A stretch of DNA of 64,000 nucleotides. It comes from Microvirga sp. VF16 (GTDB taxonomy: Bacteria > Pseudomonadota > Alphaproteobacteria > Rhizobiales > Beijerinckiaceae). The notes under the pieces are model-generated. The model was not told the origin of the DNA. It ran no database searches and worked only from the letters and a program-made list of their open reading frames with translations. Positions 1 to 8,277 of this stretch are shown in pieces (positions within the stretch are counted from its first letter, which is position 1; every line of letters begins with the position of its first letter). A program made the position numbers and the translations under genes. The stretch is from contig NZ_CP069355.1 of the NCBI RefSeq assembly GCF_016864375.1, forward strand, positions 1,339,019 to 1,403,018, read 5' to 3'.

Positions 1-1100
1 AGCGTGATGAAGCCCGCGCCAGTGATGCCGGCGGCACCCTTGGACGACAGCATGGCGACGAGCAGCAGGAGCATCTGGTCGGCAAGCGACAGCGGAATAT
101 CCATCGCCTGGGCGATGAACAGCGCGGCGAGCGTCATATAGATATTTGTGCCGTCGAGATTGAAGGAATAGCCGGTCGGGATGACGAGGCCAACGACGGA
201 TTTCTTGCACCCCGCCTGTTCCATCTTGTCCATCAGCGAGGGGAGAGCCGCTTCGGAAGAGCTGGTGCCAAGAACGAGCAGCAGTTCCTCCTTGATATAA
301 CGGATCAGGGCCAGAATGGAGAAGCCGTTGTAACGCGCAACCGCGCCAAGCACGACCAGCACAAAAAGAAGGGCCGTCAGATAGAAGGTGGCGACGAGCA
401 TCGCCAGGTTAAGGATTGAATCGATCCCATATTTGCCGATGGTGAAGGCCATCGCGCCGAAAGCGCCGATGGGAGCAGCCCGCATCAGGATCGCAACGAG
501 CTTGAAGATCGGGGCCGCAAGCGCCTGCAGGAATGAGACGACCGGTGCATTCTTCTCGCCGACCATGCCGAGCGCGATGCCGAAGAGGACGGAAAAGAAC
601 AGGACCTGCAGGATGTCGCCGGAGGAGAAGGCGCCGACGATCGTTTGCGGGATGATGTTCATCAAGAAACCGGAGATGGTCTGCTCATGCGCCTTCTCCG
701 CATAGGTCGTGACTGCCTTGGCATCGAGTGCGGACGGGTCGATGTGCATTCCGCTCCCCGGCTGGACGACATTGGCTACAATCAACCCGACGATCAACGC
801 AAGGGTCGAAAAGGTGAGGAAATAGAGCATCGCCTTGCCGGCGACGCGGCCGAGCTTCTGCAGGTCGGACATGCCGGCGATGCCGGTTGCGACCGTCAGG
901 AAGATGACCGGCGCAATGATCATCTTGACGAGACGGATGAAAGCGTCGCCGAGCAGCTTCAGGCTAGCGCCGAACTCGGGGTAGAAATGGCCGAGCGCGA
1001 TGCCGGCGGCAATCGCGATCAGCACCTGCGCATACAGATGGCGATAGAACGGCGTCTTGCTCCGCGGGTCGATGGCCGCGGCGGGGTGTGCCCAGTTCAT
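1..1100 (-). CDS. dctA: C4-dicarboxylate:cation symporter DctA (3' end outside window)
   Basis: Inner-membrane symporter of the DAACS/SLC1 family that takes up succinate, fumarate and malate. The reading frame starts at ATG 1100 with a good ribosome site (GGAGG, 8 bases upstream) and runs off the left edge after about 366 residues. Visible family signatures are a long series of hydrophobic segments, the serine-rich hairpin GTSSSEAALPSLMDKM and the helix-7 motif FNLDGTNIYMT; the latter two form the substrate and cation site in this family. It is divergent from dctB-dctD and has a sigma-54 promoter upstream, the classic rhizobial arrangement. The missing C-terminus (about 70-80 residues) cannot be judged. 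Confidence 0.95.
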   Translation of the reverse strand, partial: MNWAHPAAAIDPRSKTPFYRHLYAQVLIAIAAGIALGHFYPEFGASLKLLGDAFIRLVKMIIAPVIFLTVATGIAGMSDLQKLGRVAGKAMLYFLTFSTLALIVGLIVANVVQPGSGMHIDPSALDAKAVTTYAEKAHEQTISGFLMNIIPQTIVGAFSSGDILQVLFFSVLFGIALGMVGEKNAPVVSFLQALAAPIFKLVAILMRAAPIGAFGAMAFTIGKYGIDSILNLAMLVATFYLTALLFVLVVLGAVARYNGFSILALIRYIKEELLLVLGTSSSEAALPSLMDKMEQAGCKKSVVGLVIPTGYSFNLDGTNIYMTLAALFIAQAMDIPLSLADQMLLLLVAMLSSKGAAGITGAGFIT

Positions 1101-1211
1101 GAATTCCTCCAGTTGTGGTGTTGGATCCGTGTGTGCGACAGCTTCTCCGCCACCCTCCCGGACCCGCAATGAGACGGAAGCTTGCGCCGGCCGCCTACTG
1201 GAACCGCCTTG

Positions 1212-1227
1212 AGCAACGACCGTGCCA
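1212..1227 (-). promoter_or_regulatory. sigma-54 promoter of dctA
   Basis: On the minus strand the sequence reads TGGCACGGTCGTTGCT, a full match to the -24/-12 consensus TGGCACG-N4-TTGC. Transcription would begin near position 1200, leaving a leader of about 100 bases before dctA. Sigma-54 control by DctD is established for rhizobial dctA. Confidence 0.88.
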
Positions 1228-1301
1228 ACCTGCGGCATTCAATTTAACGGGTTGATTTTGAAGGATAAGGCGAGCTGAACGGCAGTGTGTGCCAGAGAAG
1301 C

Positions 1302-1317
1302 GTGCGAGAGTTCGCAC
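1302..1317. promoter_or_regulatory. Probable DctD upstream activator site
   Basis: Perfect inverted repeat GTGCGA-N4-TCGCAC, centred about 80 bp upstream of the -24 element of the dctA promoter. This is where enhancer sites for a sigma-54 activator are expected. Its place argues that dctB starts downstream of it, at 1360, and not at the in-frame GTG near 1285. Binding by DctD is inference. Confidence 0.6.
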
Positions 1318-1359
1318 AACGTTTCTTGCCTTTCGTACCGATTTCTGCACAGTCTTACC

Positions 1360-3234
1360 ATGACCAGTGCGACGACAGAGGGCCTTTCGGGCCACCAAAA
1401 CAGCCGCAGGCAGAAGCATGCGTCCCGGTCAGGCCTCGCTTGGAGCGTCTATTGCATCTTCGCTCTGGCGCTCCTTCTCGGCACGCTCTGGCTTGCCGGC
1501 GGCTATGGGCGCCAGCAAGCTGCTCTCCGGCTCGATGCACGCACGCGCAACACGGCGACGCTCAACGCCGTGGTGCTGCGCACGGTGCTTGAAAAGCAGC
1601 GCTCGCTGCCCTTCGTCTTGTCGGAGGACAGGGACGTCAACAAGGCCCTTGCTTCGGGCGACCAGGCACTTTTTCGCGCACTCGACTTGAAGCTCGAAAC
1701 GCTTGCAGGGGGAACGAACGCTTCCGTCATCTATATTCTCGACAAGGATGGCATGACGGTCGCCGCCAGTAACTGGCGCGAGCCGACGAGTTTCGTCGGC
1801 AATTCCTACGCCTTCCGGCCCTATTACCGCGATGCGATGGCGACGGCACGCGCGGAATATTACGCGCTCGGCACGTCAAGCCGGCTTCCGGGGCTTTATA
1901 TCTCCCGCCGGGTCGACGGGCCGGAAGGGATCGTCGGCGTCGTTGTCGTCAAGGTGCAGTTCGACCAAGTGGAAACGGACTGGCGCAATGCGGCGGAAGT
2001 ATCCTACGTCTCCGACCGGCGCGGCGTGGTGCTGATAACGAGCATTCCGCAATGGCGCTTCATGACACTCACGCCGATCGCCGGACCCGTGCAGGCGACA
2101 ATCCGCGAAAGCCTGCAATTCGGCGCCGCGCCACTTCAGCCTCTCCCGCTGTCGACCCCGGCGGGCGGTGACCGGCCCGATCTGGTCGAGGCCGTGCTGC
2201 CCGGCGCTCCGAGTTCGGCCAGTTTCGTTCGGGTCGGCGTGCCGGTACCAACGACAAACTGGACGCTCAATGTGCTGGCGCCCGCGGAGCGGGACATGGC
2301 CGTCGGCGCGCGCGACGCCCGTTCGCTCGGCATCCTCGGCCTGATGCCGCTCCTGGCCGCCGCCGCCTGGCTCCTCTACCGGCGCCAGCACCTCCTCGAG
2401 CGCGAGGCGGAAAACTGGGCGGCGCGCGCGGAGCTGGAGCGCCGGGTGAGCGAGCGGACGGCAGAGCTCAGCACCGCCAATGCCTTGCTTCAGTCGGAGG
2501 TCGACGAGCGCAAGAAGGCCGTCACCCGCCTGCAGGAGGTGCGCGAGGAACTGGCGCAGGCCAACCGGCTTGCCATCCTCGGCCAGGTCACGGCGGGCGT
2601 CACCCACGAGATCAACCAGCCGGTGGCGGCGATCCGCAGCTTTGCCGATAATGCCCGCATCCTTTTGAGACGGCACGACGCCCGCGCGGCGGAGGACAAT
2701 CTCGGCGCCATCGCCTCGCTCACCGAGCGCATCGGTACCATCACCGAGGGCCTCAGGGCCTTCTCGCGCAAGGGCACAGGCGGGGTAGGGCCGACCGGAA
2801 TCGCCGAGGCCTTCGACGGCGTTTTTTTGCTCTTGAACAACCGATTGAAGCAGCAGGGCGTGGAACTCGTCTGCACCATGCCGCCGTCGAGCCTGCGCGT
2901 CATGGGCAACCGGGTGCGGCTGGAACAGGTGCTGGTCAATCTCGTGCAGAACGCGATGGAAGCGCTCGAAGAGCGGGTCGACGGCCAGGTCGAGCTCGGC
3001 TGGGGGCACGACGGCGAGTGGACGCTGATTACCGTCGCCGACAACGGGCCGGGCATTCCGGGCAAGGTCATGGAGCGGCTGTTCACGCCGTTTACCACCA
3101 CCAAGACGCGCGGGCTCGGGCTCGGCCATGTCATCTGCCATGACATCGTCACCGAATTCGGCGGCAGGCTTGCTGTCGAGAGCGAGCCCGGGCGGGGCAC
3201 GCGCTTCACCATCCGCCTCAGGAGTGTCGAATGA
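1360..3234 (+). CDS. dctB: C4-dicarboxylate sensor histidine kinase DctB
   Basis: Membrane sensor kinase of 624 residues that detects periplasmic dicarboxylates and phosphorylates DctD. Order of parts: membrane segment at about 26-47, a periplasmic sensing domain of about 270 residues (tandem-PAS type in this family), membrane segment at about 322-342, a charged coiled coil, then the kinase core. The phosphoacceptor is His416 in VTHEINQP. The N box (LVNLVQNAMEAL), G1 box (DNGPGIPG) and G2 box (RGLGLG) are all present. I chose ATG 1360 because the upstream in-frame codons overlap the probable DctD site; the ribosome site is weak. The stop overlaps dctD by 4 bases (ATGA), so the pair is translationally coupled. 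Confidence 0.93.
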   Translation: MTSATTEGLSGHQNSRRQKHASRSGLAWSVYCIFALALLLGTLWLAGGYGRQQAALRLDARTRNTATLNAVVLRTVLEKQRSLPFVLSEDRDVNKALASGDQALFRALDLKLETLAGGTNASVIYILDKDGMTVAASNWREPTSFVGNSYAFRPYYRDAMATARAEYYALGTSSRLPGLYISRRVDGPEGIVGVVVVKVQFDQVETDWRNAAEVSYVSDRRGVVLITSIPQWRFMTLTPIAGPVQATIRESLQFGAAPLQPLPLSTPAGGDRPDLVEAVLPGAPSSASFVRVGVPVPTTNWTLNVLAPAERDMAVGARDARSLGILGLMPLLAAAAWLLYRRQHLLEREAENWAARAELERRVSERTAELSTANALLQSEVDERKKAVTRLQEVREELAQANRLAILGQVTAGVTHEINQPVAAIRSFADNARILLRRHDARAAEDNLGAIASLTERIGTITEGLRAFSRKGTGGVGPTGIAEAFDGVFLLLNNRLKQQGVELVCTMPPSSLRVMGNRVRLEQVLVNLVQNAMEALEERVDGQVELGWGHDGEWTLITVADNGPGIPGKVMERLFTPFTTTKTRGLGLGHVICHDIVTEFGGRLAVESEPGRGTRFTIRLRSVE

Positions 3235-4622
3235 GCGAGTGTTTTGAAGGTGCCGCGGCGGTGGGCGCCCGGCCGAAGATCGCCTTTGTCGACGATGACG
3301 AGACACTCCGCCGCGCCAACACGCAGACGCTGGAACTTGCTGGTTTCGAGGTGCTTGCCTTCGAGGGTGCGGAGGCAGCGCTTCAACGGATCGACGCCGA
3401 TTTCCCCGGCGCTGTCGTCACCGATGTGCGGATGCCGAGGATCGACGGCTTCCAGCTCTTCCGCCGCCTGAGCGAGCGCGATCCCGACCTGCCGGTCATT
3501 CTCATTACCGGCCATGGCGACATCGCCATGGCGGTCGATGCGCTGCATGAGGGCGCCTATGACTTCATCGCCAAGCCATATCCCGCCGAACGGCTGGTGC
3601 AGAGCGCGATGCGGGCAGTCGACAAGCGCAGGCTTGTCATCGAGAACCGGGCGCTGCGCCGCGCCGCCGCGATGGCCGAGGAAGACCTTCCGCTGATCGG
3701 CGAGACACCCTCCATGGACCGGCTGCGCCGCACGCTGAAGCAGATCGCCAACGCCGATGTCGACGTGCTGGTCGCCGGCGAGACCGGTAGCGGCAAGGAG
3801 GTTGTGGCGGAGTTGCTCCACCGCTGGAGCCGGCGATGCGCCAGCCATTTCGTGGCGCTCAATTGCGGCGCGCTGCCCGAAACCGTGCTTGAAAGCGAAC
3901 TGTTCGGCCATGAGCCCGGCGCGTTCACCGGCGCGCACAAGAAGCGCATCGGCCACATTGAACATTCGAGTGGCGGCACGCTGTTTCTCGATGAGATCGA
4001 GAGCATGCCGCTTTCGGCCCAGGTGAAGCTCCTGCGCGTGCTCGAGAAGCGCGAGATCACCCCGCTCGGCAGCAACGAGGTGCGCCCGCTCGACCTGCGC
4101 GTGGTCGCCGCCGCCAAGGTCGATCTTGGCGATCCGGCGGCGCGCGGCGAGTTCCGCGAGGATCTGTTCTACCGCCTCAATGTGGTGACGGTAGCGATTC
4201 CGCCACTCCGCGAGCGCCGCGAGGACATTCCGCTGCTCTTTGCTTATTTCCTGAGCCGCGCCGCCAAGCGCTTCCACATCGAGCCGCCGCCTGTGGCCGC
4301 TGAAACCCGACGCTATCTTCTTTCGCATGACTGGCCCGGGAACGTACGCGAGCTTGTCCATTTCGCCGAACGCTTCGTGCTCGGCCTGATCGAAAGCCCC
4401 GGCCCCACCACATCCGGCGAGGCCATGGCAGATGGTGGCGCGGGGCTTTCCCTGCCGCGGCGCATGGAGCTTTACGAGGCCGAGCAGATCCGCCAGACGC
4501 TTGCGGCCCATGCTGGCGACGTCAAGGCCACGATCGAAGCGCTCGGCATCCCGCGCAAGACCTTCTACGACAAGCTGCAACGCCACGGCATCGTCCGCAC
4601 CGGCTATGCGAAAGGCTCCTAA
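3231..4622 (+). CDS. dctD: sigma-54-dependent response regulator DctD
   Basis: NtrC-type activator of 463 residues, partner of DctB and activator of dctA. The receiver domain (about 15-130) has the acidic cluster DDD, phosphoacceptor Asp65 (TDVRMPR) and Lys115. The AAA+ domain (about 150-380) has Walker A GETGSGKE, the sigma-54 contact loop GAFTGA and Walker B LFLDEIE. The C-terminal Fis-type helix-turn-helix reads IEALGIPRKTFYDKL. All key residues are intact, so this copy should work. The last 669 bp, from just after GAFTGA to 15 bp past the stop, recur at 24794-25462 without gaps. Confidence 0.95.
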   Translation: MSECFEGAAAVGARPKIAFVDDDETLRRANTQTLELAGFEVLAFEGAEAALQRIDADFPGAVVTDVRMPRIDGFQLFRRLSERDPDLPVILITGHGDIAMAVDALHEGAYDFIAKPYPAERLVQSAMRAVDKRRLVIENRALRRAAAMAEEDLPLIGETPSMDRLRRTLKQIANADVDVLVAGETGSGKEVVAELLHRWSRRCASHFVALNCGALPETVLESELFGHEPGAFTGAHKKRIGHIEHSSGGTLFLDEIESMPLSAQVKLLRVLEKREITPLGSNEVRPLDLRVVAAAKVDLGDPAARGEFREDLFYRLNVVTVAIPPLRERREDIPLLFAYFLSRAAKRFHIEPPPVAAETRRYLLSHDWPGNVRELVHFAERFVLGLIESPGPTTSGEAMADGGAGLSLPRRMELYEAEQIRQTLAAHAGDVKATIEALGIPRKTFYDKLQRHGIVRTGYAKGS

Positions 4623-4637
4623 GTGTTCAGATGGGGT
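3969..4637 (+). repeat. Direct repeat, copy 1 (3' part of dctD)
   Basis: This 669-bp stretch matches 24794-25462 in the same orientation with no indels and only a handful of substitutions. I saw changes in the first 40 bp, one in the middle and a small cluster in the last third. Both copies share the non-coding tail AAGTGTTCAGATGGGG after the stop codon and diverge right after it. The two copies bracket a block of about 20.2 kb. Confidence 0.9.
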
Positions 4638-4742
4638 ACTCGACTTGATCTCCATCTCTGATGGCAACAGCCAGAGGTGCGGCGCTTCGAGCTGGTGATA
4701 GCGTGAGGGTGATCCCTCACAAGCATCAGGAAACGGCGCAGC

Positions 4743-5778
4743 ATGAAGCACCACGCTGGACTGGACGTCTCCCTCAAAGAGACCTCGATCTGCATTGTGG
4801 ACGAGATGGGTTCGATCTGCCGTGAGCTGAAGGTCTCCAGCCATCCGGAAGATCTCGCTCGTGCTTTACAGGATCCCTCATGGCGGTTGAGCCGGATCGG
4901 GCTTGAGGTCGGCCCCCTGTCATAGTGGCTGTTCAGCGGTTTGGCTGAGGCCGGGCTGCCGGTGACCTGCATTGAGATGGCGGCATACGAAGGCGTTTCT
5001 CAAGGCGCAGGTGAAAGACCGACCGCAATGATGCCCGCGGCATCGCTCAGATGATGCGCGTCAACCTGTTCCGGCCCGTTCATGTGAAGACGCTCACCAG
5101 CCAGAACCGACGCGCCCTGCTGACGGCGCGCAAGCTGTTGCAGGAGAAGGCCATTGCCACCGAGAACGATATCCGCGGTCTGCTGCGCAACTTTGGGCTC
5201 AAGGTTGGGGTCATAGGCAAGGTCAGGTTCGAGGACCGGATCCGCGAGCTCGTGGTCGGCATGCCGGAGTTGGCCGAGATCATGGCGTCTCTTCTGACCG
5301 CTCGCCAGAGTCTGCGGGATCGGTTCGCCATCTTGCATCGCAAAGTGCTGGCGATCACTCGCGACGATGAAGTTTGCCGGCGCCTGATGACCATTCCCGG
5401 TGTCGGCCCTGTGGTGTCGCTGGCCTTCCAAGCGACCATCGACATTCCGGCGCGGTTCAGGAATTCGAAGGCCGTTGGCCCAGCTTTGGGCTGACGCCAG
5501 TTCTCAACCAGTCCGGCGAAAGCAATCGCATTGGACGGGTCTCCCTGTGCGGCGATGCCATGCTGCGAGCGCTGCTCTATGAGGCGGCTCAGGTGCTGCT
5601 GACCCGGGTGCAGAAATGGTCCTGGCTGAAGGCCTGGGCCATGAACGTGGCCCGCCGGCGCGGCCGGCAAAAGGCCATCGTGGCTCTGGCGAGGCGTCTG
5701 GCCGTGATCATGCACCGCCTCTGGAGCGATGGCACCGAGTTCCGCTGGACGAAGGAGAGTGCCTTGGCTACCGCCTGA
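4743..5778 (+). mobile_element. IS110-family transposase relic
   Basis: Decayed IS110/IS1111-type transposase. The N-terminal RuvC-like DEDD domain begins MKHHAGLDVSLKET with the first catalytic Asp. A TAG at 4923 interrupts it in frame, and the reading then shifts frame at least three times (near 4990-5040 and near 5470). The rest is recognisable: the middle coiled region, the transposase_20 motif LMTIPGVGPVVSLA near 5390-5425, and the C-terminal part GDAMLRALLYEAAQVLL near 5550. No terminal repeats are seen, as is usual for IS110. It lies 106 bp after the end of the dctD repeat, so it is a candidate agent or passenger of the rearrangement. Confidence 0.85.
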
Positions 5779-6010
5779 TCGCTCACGGCAACAACATATC
5801 ACGAGAACAGAAGGATAGACGAGTTCCGCCTGCCGGTGGAGAGACGTCCCTCGCGGGACGATGGATGAGGTAAGGTCGCTAGGGTTCTTGTGTCGGTCGT
5901 GTCATGCGCGATCAGAACGTGCAACAGATTGGGCGGCCTCATTCTTCTGATCCCATACTGGGAGAGCCACAGAGCTGATCCCGAAGAGAAGCAAGAGCTC
6001 GCGAGTGATG
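5779..6010. other. Non-coding remnant after the IS110 relic
   Basis: No open frame with recognisable protein features, no RNA gene and no clear promoter seen. Probably IS110 flank or older debris. Confidence 0.4.
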
Positions 6011-6487
6011 TTAAACATCCGGAAGATGGAAGGCCTGAAAGCGCTTGACCTCAAACCACCGAATAGAGAAGAACCGTACCCGACGAGGAGCGGGCAGCGG
6101 GGTCGTTCCCGCGCTGCCCCGCGTGATCTTCAACGTCACTTGGCCGAGACGGTCGAGCGACCGCTTCAGGTGATTGCGATTGTTGCCGCGTCCGTCTTGC
6201 CCAGCTGGGTCAGAACGTCGACCATCTTGGTCTCGACAAGGGCCTAGGTGTCGAAGGTGCACGGAAGATAGCGCCGAAGTACTCGTCGGTGCTGCGCTGC
6301 GACCGTTGGGCCATCGCGCAGAGCACCAAGAGCGTCTTCAGGTCCTCGTGGTCAAGCAAGAACTGGCTGCGGAATTCATACTCTGTGCCGGTGGTGTCTC
6401 TCTTCGTGACGACGAACGGCTTCCAGCGCTCCGACTGCTCGCCCTCCTTTGCCGCCTTTTCCCGCGTGAGGCACCGGAATACCGAAT
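6011..6487 (-). pseudogene. Broken gene, possibly a plasmid replication initiator
   Basis: Protein-like sequence on the minus strand in three successive frames. Segment one (about 6487-6245) reads KPFVVTKRDTTGTEYEFRS, then QFLLDHEDLKTLLVLCAMAQ. Segment two (about 6250-6175) holds VETKMVDVLTQLGKTDAAT. Segment three (about 6235-6011) has NHLKRSLDRLGQVTLKITRG and ends with FFSIRWFEVKRFQAF. A helical domain, a winged-helix-like stretch and a beta-rich tail in this order resemble plasmid RepA-type initiators. I do not recognise a specific family, so the product is a guess. At least two frameshifts make it non-functional. The toxin-antitoxin pair and ArdC remnant next to it fit a plasmid or integrative-element origin. 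Confidence 0.35.
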
Positions 6488-6541
6488 CGCTCGGATACCG
6501 GGACCGAACGCCACCGAACTGCCTTTCGGGTCCCGGCGGCG

Positions 6542-6979
6542 TCAGCGGGCGCGCCGCACGGTCTTGAGCCGGCGCTCGCGAACGATGCGGGCCAGGGCCG
6601 CGAGCACGACTTTTATGACTGCCGGGCTGAGCGTGCCGTATGCAAAGACAGGGGGCGAATAAGAGAGAGGCTCGAGGTGGTATGACTGCGGCAGGCGGTC
6701 GACGTTGGCCTCGTCAACGATGATCCAGGTCGGGCTATCGCCCCTCAGCTTGAGCCGGCGGCGTTCCGTCTCCGGCACTTGCACGGCGCCGCGATCTGCG
6801 CCGGGTTGCTGGGTCGTGAGCGGCAGGAGCACGACTTCTTCGCCCGAGCCGACCGGGATGACGACGCAGGCGGGGCGGGCCTTTCGGCCGGTCTCCTCGC
6901 CGGCGTCATGCTGACGACGCCAGAGATAGCGGTAGCGGTAGCGGACGACGAGGCCCGTTTCAGGCTTAAGGCTGGCCAT
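6542..6979 (-). CDS. PemK/MazF-like toxin
   Basis: Predicted type II toxin of 145 residues; the family cleaves RNA. The N-terminal part has the PemK-like pattern VVRYRYLW...GRKARPACVVIP, then VVLLPLTTQQP and the core strand SPTWIIVDEANVDRLP. The longer C-terminal tail (LSPAVIKVVLAALARIVRER) matches the diverged PemK-like plasmid-maintenance group better than classical MazF. It starts 14 bases inside the end of the antitoxin gene, the coupled antitoxin-first order expected for such pairs. The family call rests on motif memory only. Confidence 0.7.
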   Translation of the reverse strand: MASLKPETGLVVRYRYRYLWRRQHDAGEETGRKARPACVVIPVGSGEEVVLLPLTTQQPGADRGAVQVPETERRRLKLRGDSPTWIIVDEANVDRLPQSYHLEPLSYSPPVFAYGTLSPAVIKVVLAALARIVRERRLKTVRRAR

Positions 6980-7229
6980 CGCGGTCGGCCGCCTCGTACT
7001 CGTCGGCCAGGGCGAGGATGCCGTCGGCGATGTGGTCAGGGAGCTCTTCGACGGTATAGGCGCGGCGCGGATCGTCGACGGGCGCGTGCGTCAGGCCCTG
7101 GTAGGCTTCCATGGACATGAGCACGAATTTCGGCTTTTTGTGATGGGTGATGACGACTGGCTCCTTCCGGGCGGCCTCGGTGATGTCGCCGACCCGCTTG
7201 TTGAGGTCGACGGTAGTGAAACTGCGCAT
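6966..7229 (-). CDS. Phd/YefM-family antitoxin
   Basis: Antitoxin of 87 residues. The N-terminal Phd fold is clear: MRSFTTVDLNKRVGDITEAA, then EPVVITHHKKPKFVLMSMEAY, the DNA-binding and dimer part. The acidic C-terminal tail (HIADGILALADEYEAADRD) would bind and block the toxin. I chose ATG 7229, which has GGAGA at the right distance; an in-frame upstream start at 7280 would add a non-conserved AT-rich leader. The pair is probably autorepressed from the AT-rich promoter just upstream (7240-7290). Confidence 0.85.
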   Translation of the reverse strand: MRSFTTVDLNKRVGDITEAARKEPVVITHHKKPKFVLMSMEAYQGLTHAPVDDPRRAYTVEELPDHIADGILALADEYEAADRDGQP

Positions 7230-7326
7230 CTGGCGGTCTCCGTTTCTCGATCTGTTCTCATTGTAAAACAACATATCCATAATATCCAGTGTTTCCTAGA
7301 GAGCCGTTGTGCGGATCCTGGCGGGG

Positions 7327-7608
7327 CTACTGGCCCCGCCGCCTCAGGTCCGGCCGCGCCTGCGCCAGCAGCCTGTCGGCGTTCCTGCAGGTCGCATGCG
7401 CATCATGGCGGGCGCGGTTCCAGAAGAGCCGCGCCAAGTGGCGCTCGGGGAGGCCGCCCCAGCAGCTTCGATACTCCAGAAGCTGCCGCCGAAACTCGCG
7501 GCGGCAGAGTGCGCGCTCCAGGCGGCCGATCTGAGACAGCGGGCGCGGCGGAGTGCCTCCGGTCCAAGCAGTCATACCAGGTAGCTCGGAGTGAAGGGAG
7601 GCGGCCAT
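7327..7608 (-). CDS. Small hypothetical protein coupled to the ArdC remnant
   Basis: 93 residues, rich in Arg, Leu and Trp, no family recognised. It is kept because its ATG overlaps the stop of the ArdC remnant (TAATG) and has GGGAGA 8 bases upstream, which suggests translational coupling in the original operon. The coding pattern (RPLSQIGRLERALCRREFRR) looks like a basic helical protein. It could be a chance open frame in GC-rich DNA. Confidence 0.4.
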   Translation of the reverse strand: MAASLHSELPGMTAWTGGTPPRPLSQIGRLERALCRREFRRQLLEYRSCWGGLPERHLARLFWNRARHDAHATCRNADRLLAQARPDLRRRGQ

Positions 7609-7860
7609 TACGCCGTCTCCCGCTGATCGTCTGTGCTGCTCTCGCCGACCGTCGACGTGGTACCGCTGAGGAATCGCACGGCCCGCTCGGCATGGCTGGC
7701 TGCGCTGAAAATCGCGCGGGTGTCACTTTTCAGCGTTGTGATGATCGTCTCGCGGCGCGAGGGTCAGCCGAGGTCGGCGCAGAGGAAAGCCGCCGCAAGC
7801 TCTGCAACATATCCTGACAGTCCAGAATCTTTTTCGGAAAGTTTGCCGCGATGGAGATGG
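7608..7860 (-). pseudogene. ArdC-family antirestriction protein, C-terminal remnant
   Basis: The minus strand reads KLSEKDSGLSGYVAELAAAF then LCADLG, a TGA stop at about 7767, then in the same frame TTLKSDTRAIFSAASHAERA. This is the end of the zincin-like C-terminal domain of ArdC (DUF1738) proteins, which carry EELVAELGAAFLCADLG and DKRAIFTAASHAQRAA in these places. The N-terminal ssDNA-binding part is absent upstream. ArdC is carried by conjugative plasmids and integrative elements and helps incoming DNA escape restriction, so this marks the segment as old mobile DNA. Confidence 0.75.
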
Positions 7861-7901
7861 TGTAGATCATGCTGCGTCGCTAAGATGTCAGCTGACAAGA
7901 G

Positions 7902-8204
7902 CTATCTGGACGACGAACGACCGAACACCAGAACCCGTGATTTGCGCTCAATGATATCATCGATCTCGGCAAAGACGCTGGACGCGATGATGACTTCGTC
8001 GCTTGGCTGGCAGGTCCGCGCCGCCGCACCATTCAGGATGCAGCACCGGGAGCCAGCGTCTCCGTAAAGCACATGTGTGCTGATCCGGGCACCAGACGTC
8101 TTGTTCCAGATTTCTACATATTCAAGTGGATTGATACCAACTTGCCGGCAGAATTCGGCATCAATCGTGCTCGAACCATGGTCATTGAGTTTTGCGGCCG
8201 TCAC
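7902..8204 (-). CDS. panD: Aspartate 1-decarboxylase-like protein, short and altered
   Basis: PanD makes beta-alanine for pantothenate by self-cleaving at Gly-Ser to form a pyruvoyl group. Here the motif reads HGSSTIDAEF, and NKTSGARISTH and CCILNGAAARTCQPSDEVII follow, so the family is clear. The N-terminal strand with the conserved Lys9 is missing from this frame: the only start is GTG 8204, preceded directly by a stop. An out-of-frame ATG at 8254 reads MLEKLRGREVAGSL, which looks like the lost start. The active-site Tyr58 is replaced by His. It is last in the bio array, 73 bp after bioZ. Probably a pseudogene or an impaired enzyme. Confidence 0.65.
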   Translation of the reverse strand: MTAAKLNDHGSSTIDAEFCRQVGINPLEYVEIWNKTSGARISTHVLYGDAGSRCCILNGAAARTCQPSDEVIIASSVFAEIDDIIERKSRVLVFGRSSSR

Positions 8205-8277
8205 TCAAAGACCCTGCAACTTCGCGCCCACGTAATTTTTCCAACATGATGCTCCGTGCTCAGAGTTTAAGTTTGAT

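Noticed and set aside
1876..4844. Long minus-strand open frames opposite dctB and dctD (476 and 784 residues)
   Set aside because: They are mirror images of the strong codon bias of the plus-strand genes. They have no domain features, and the true genes on the plus strand carry every catalytic motif.
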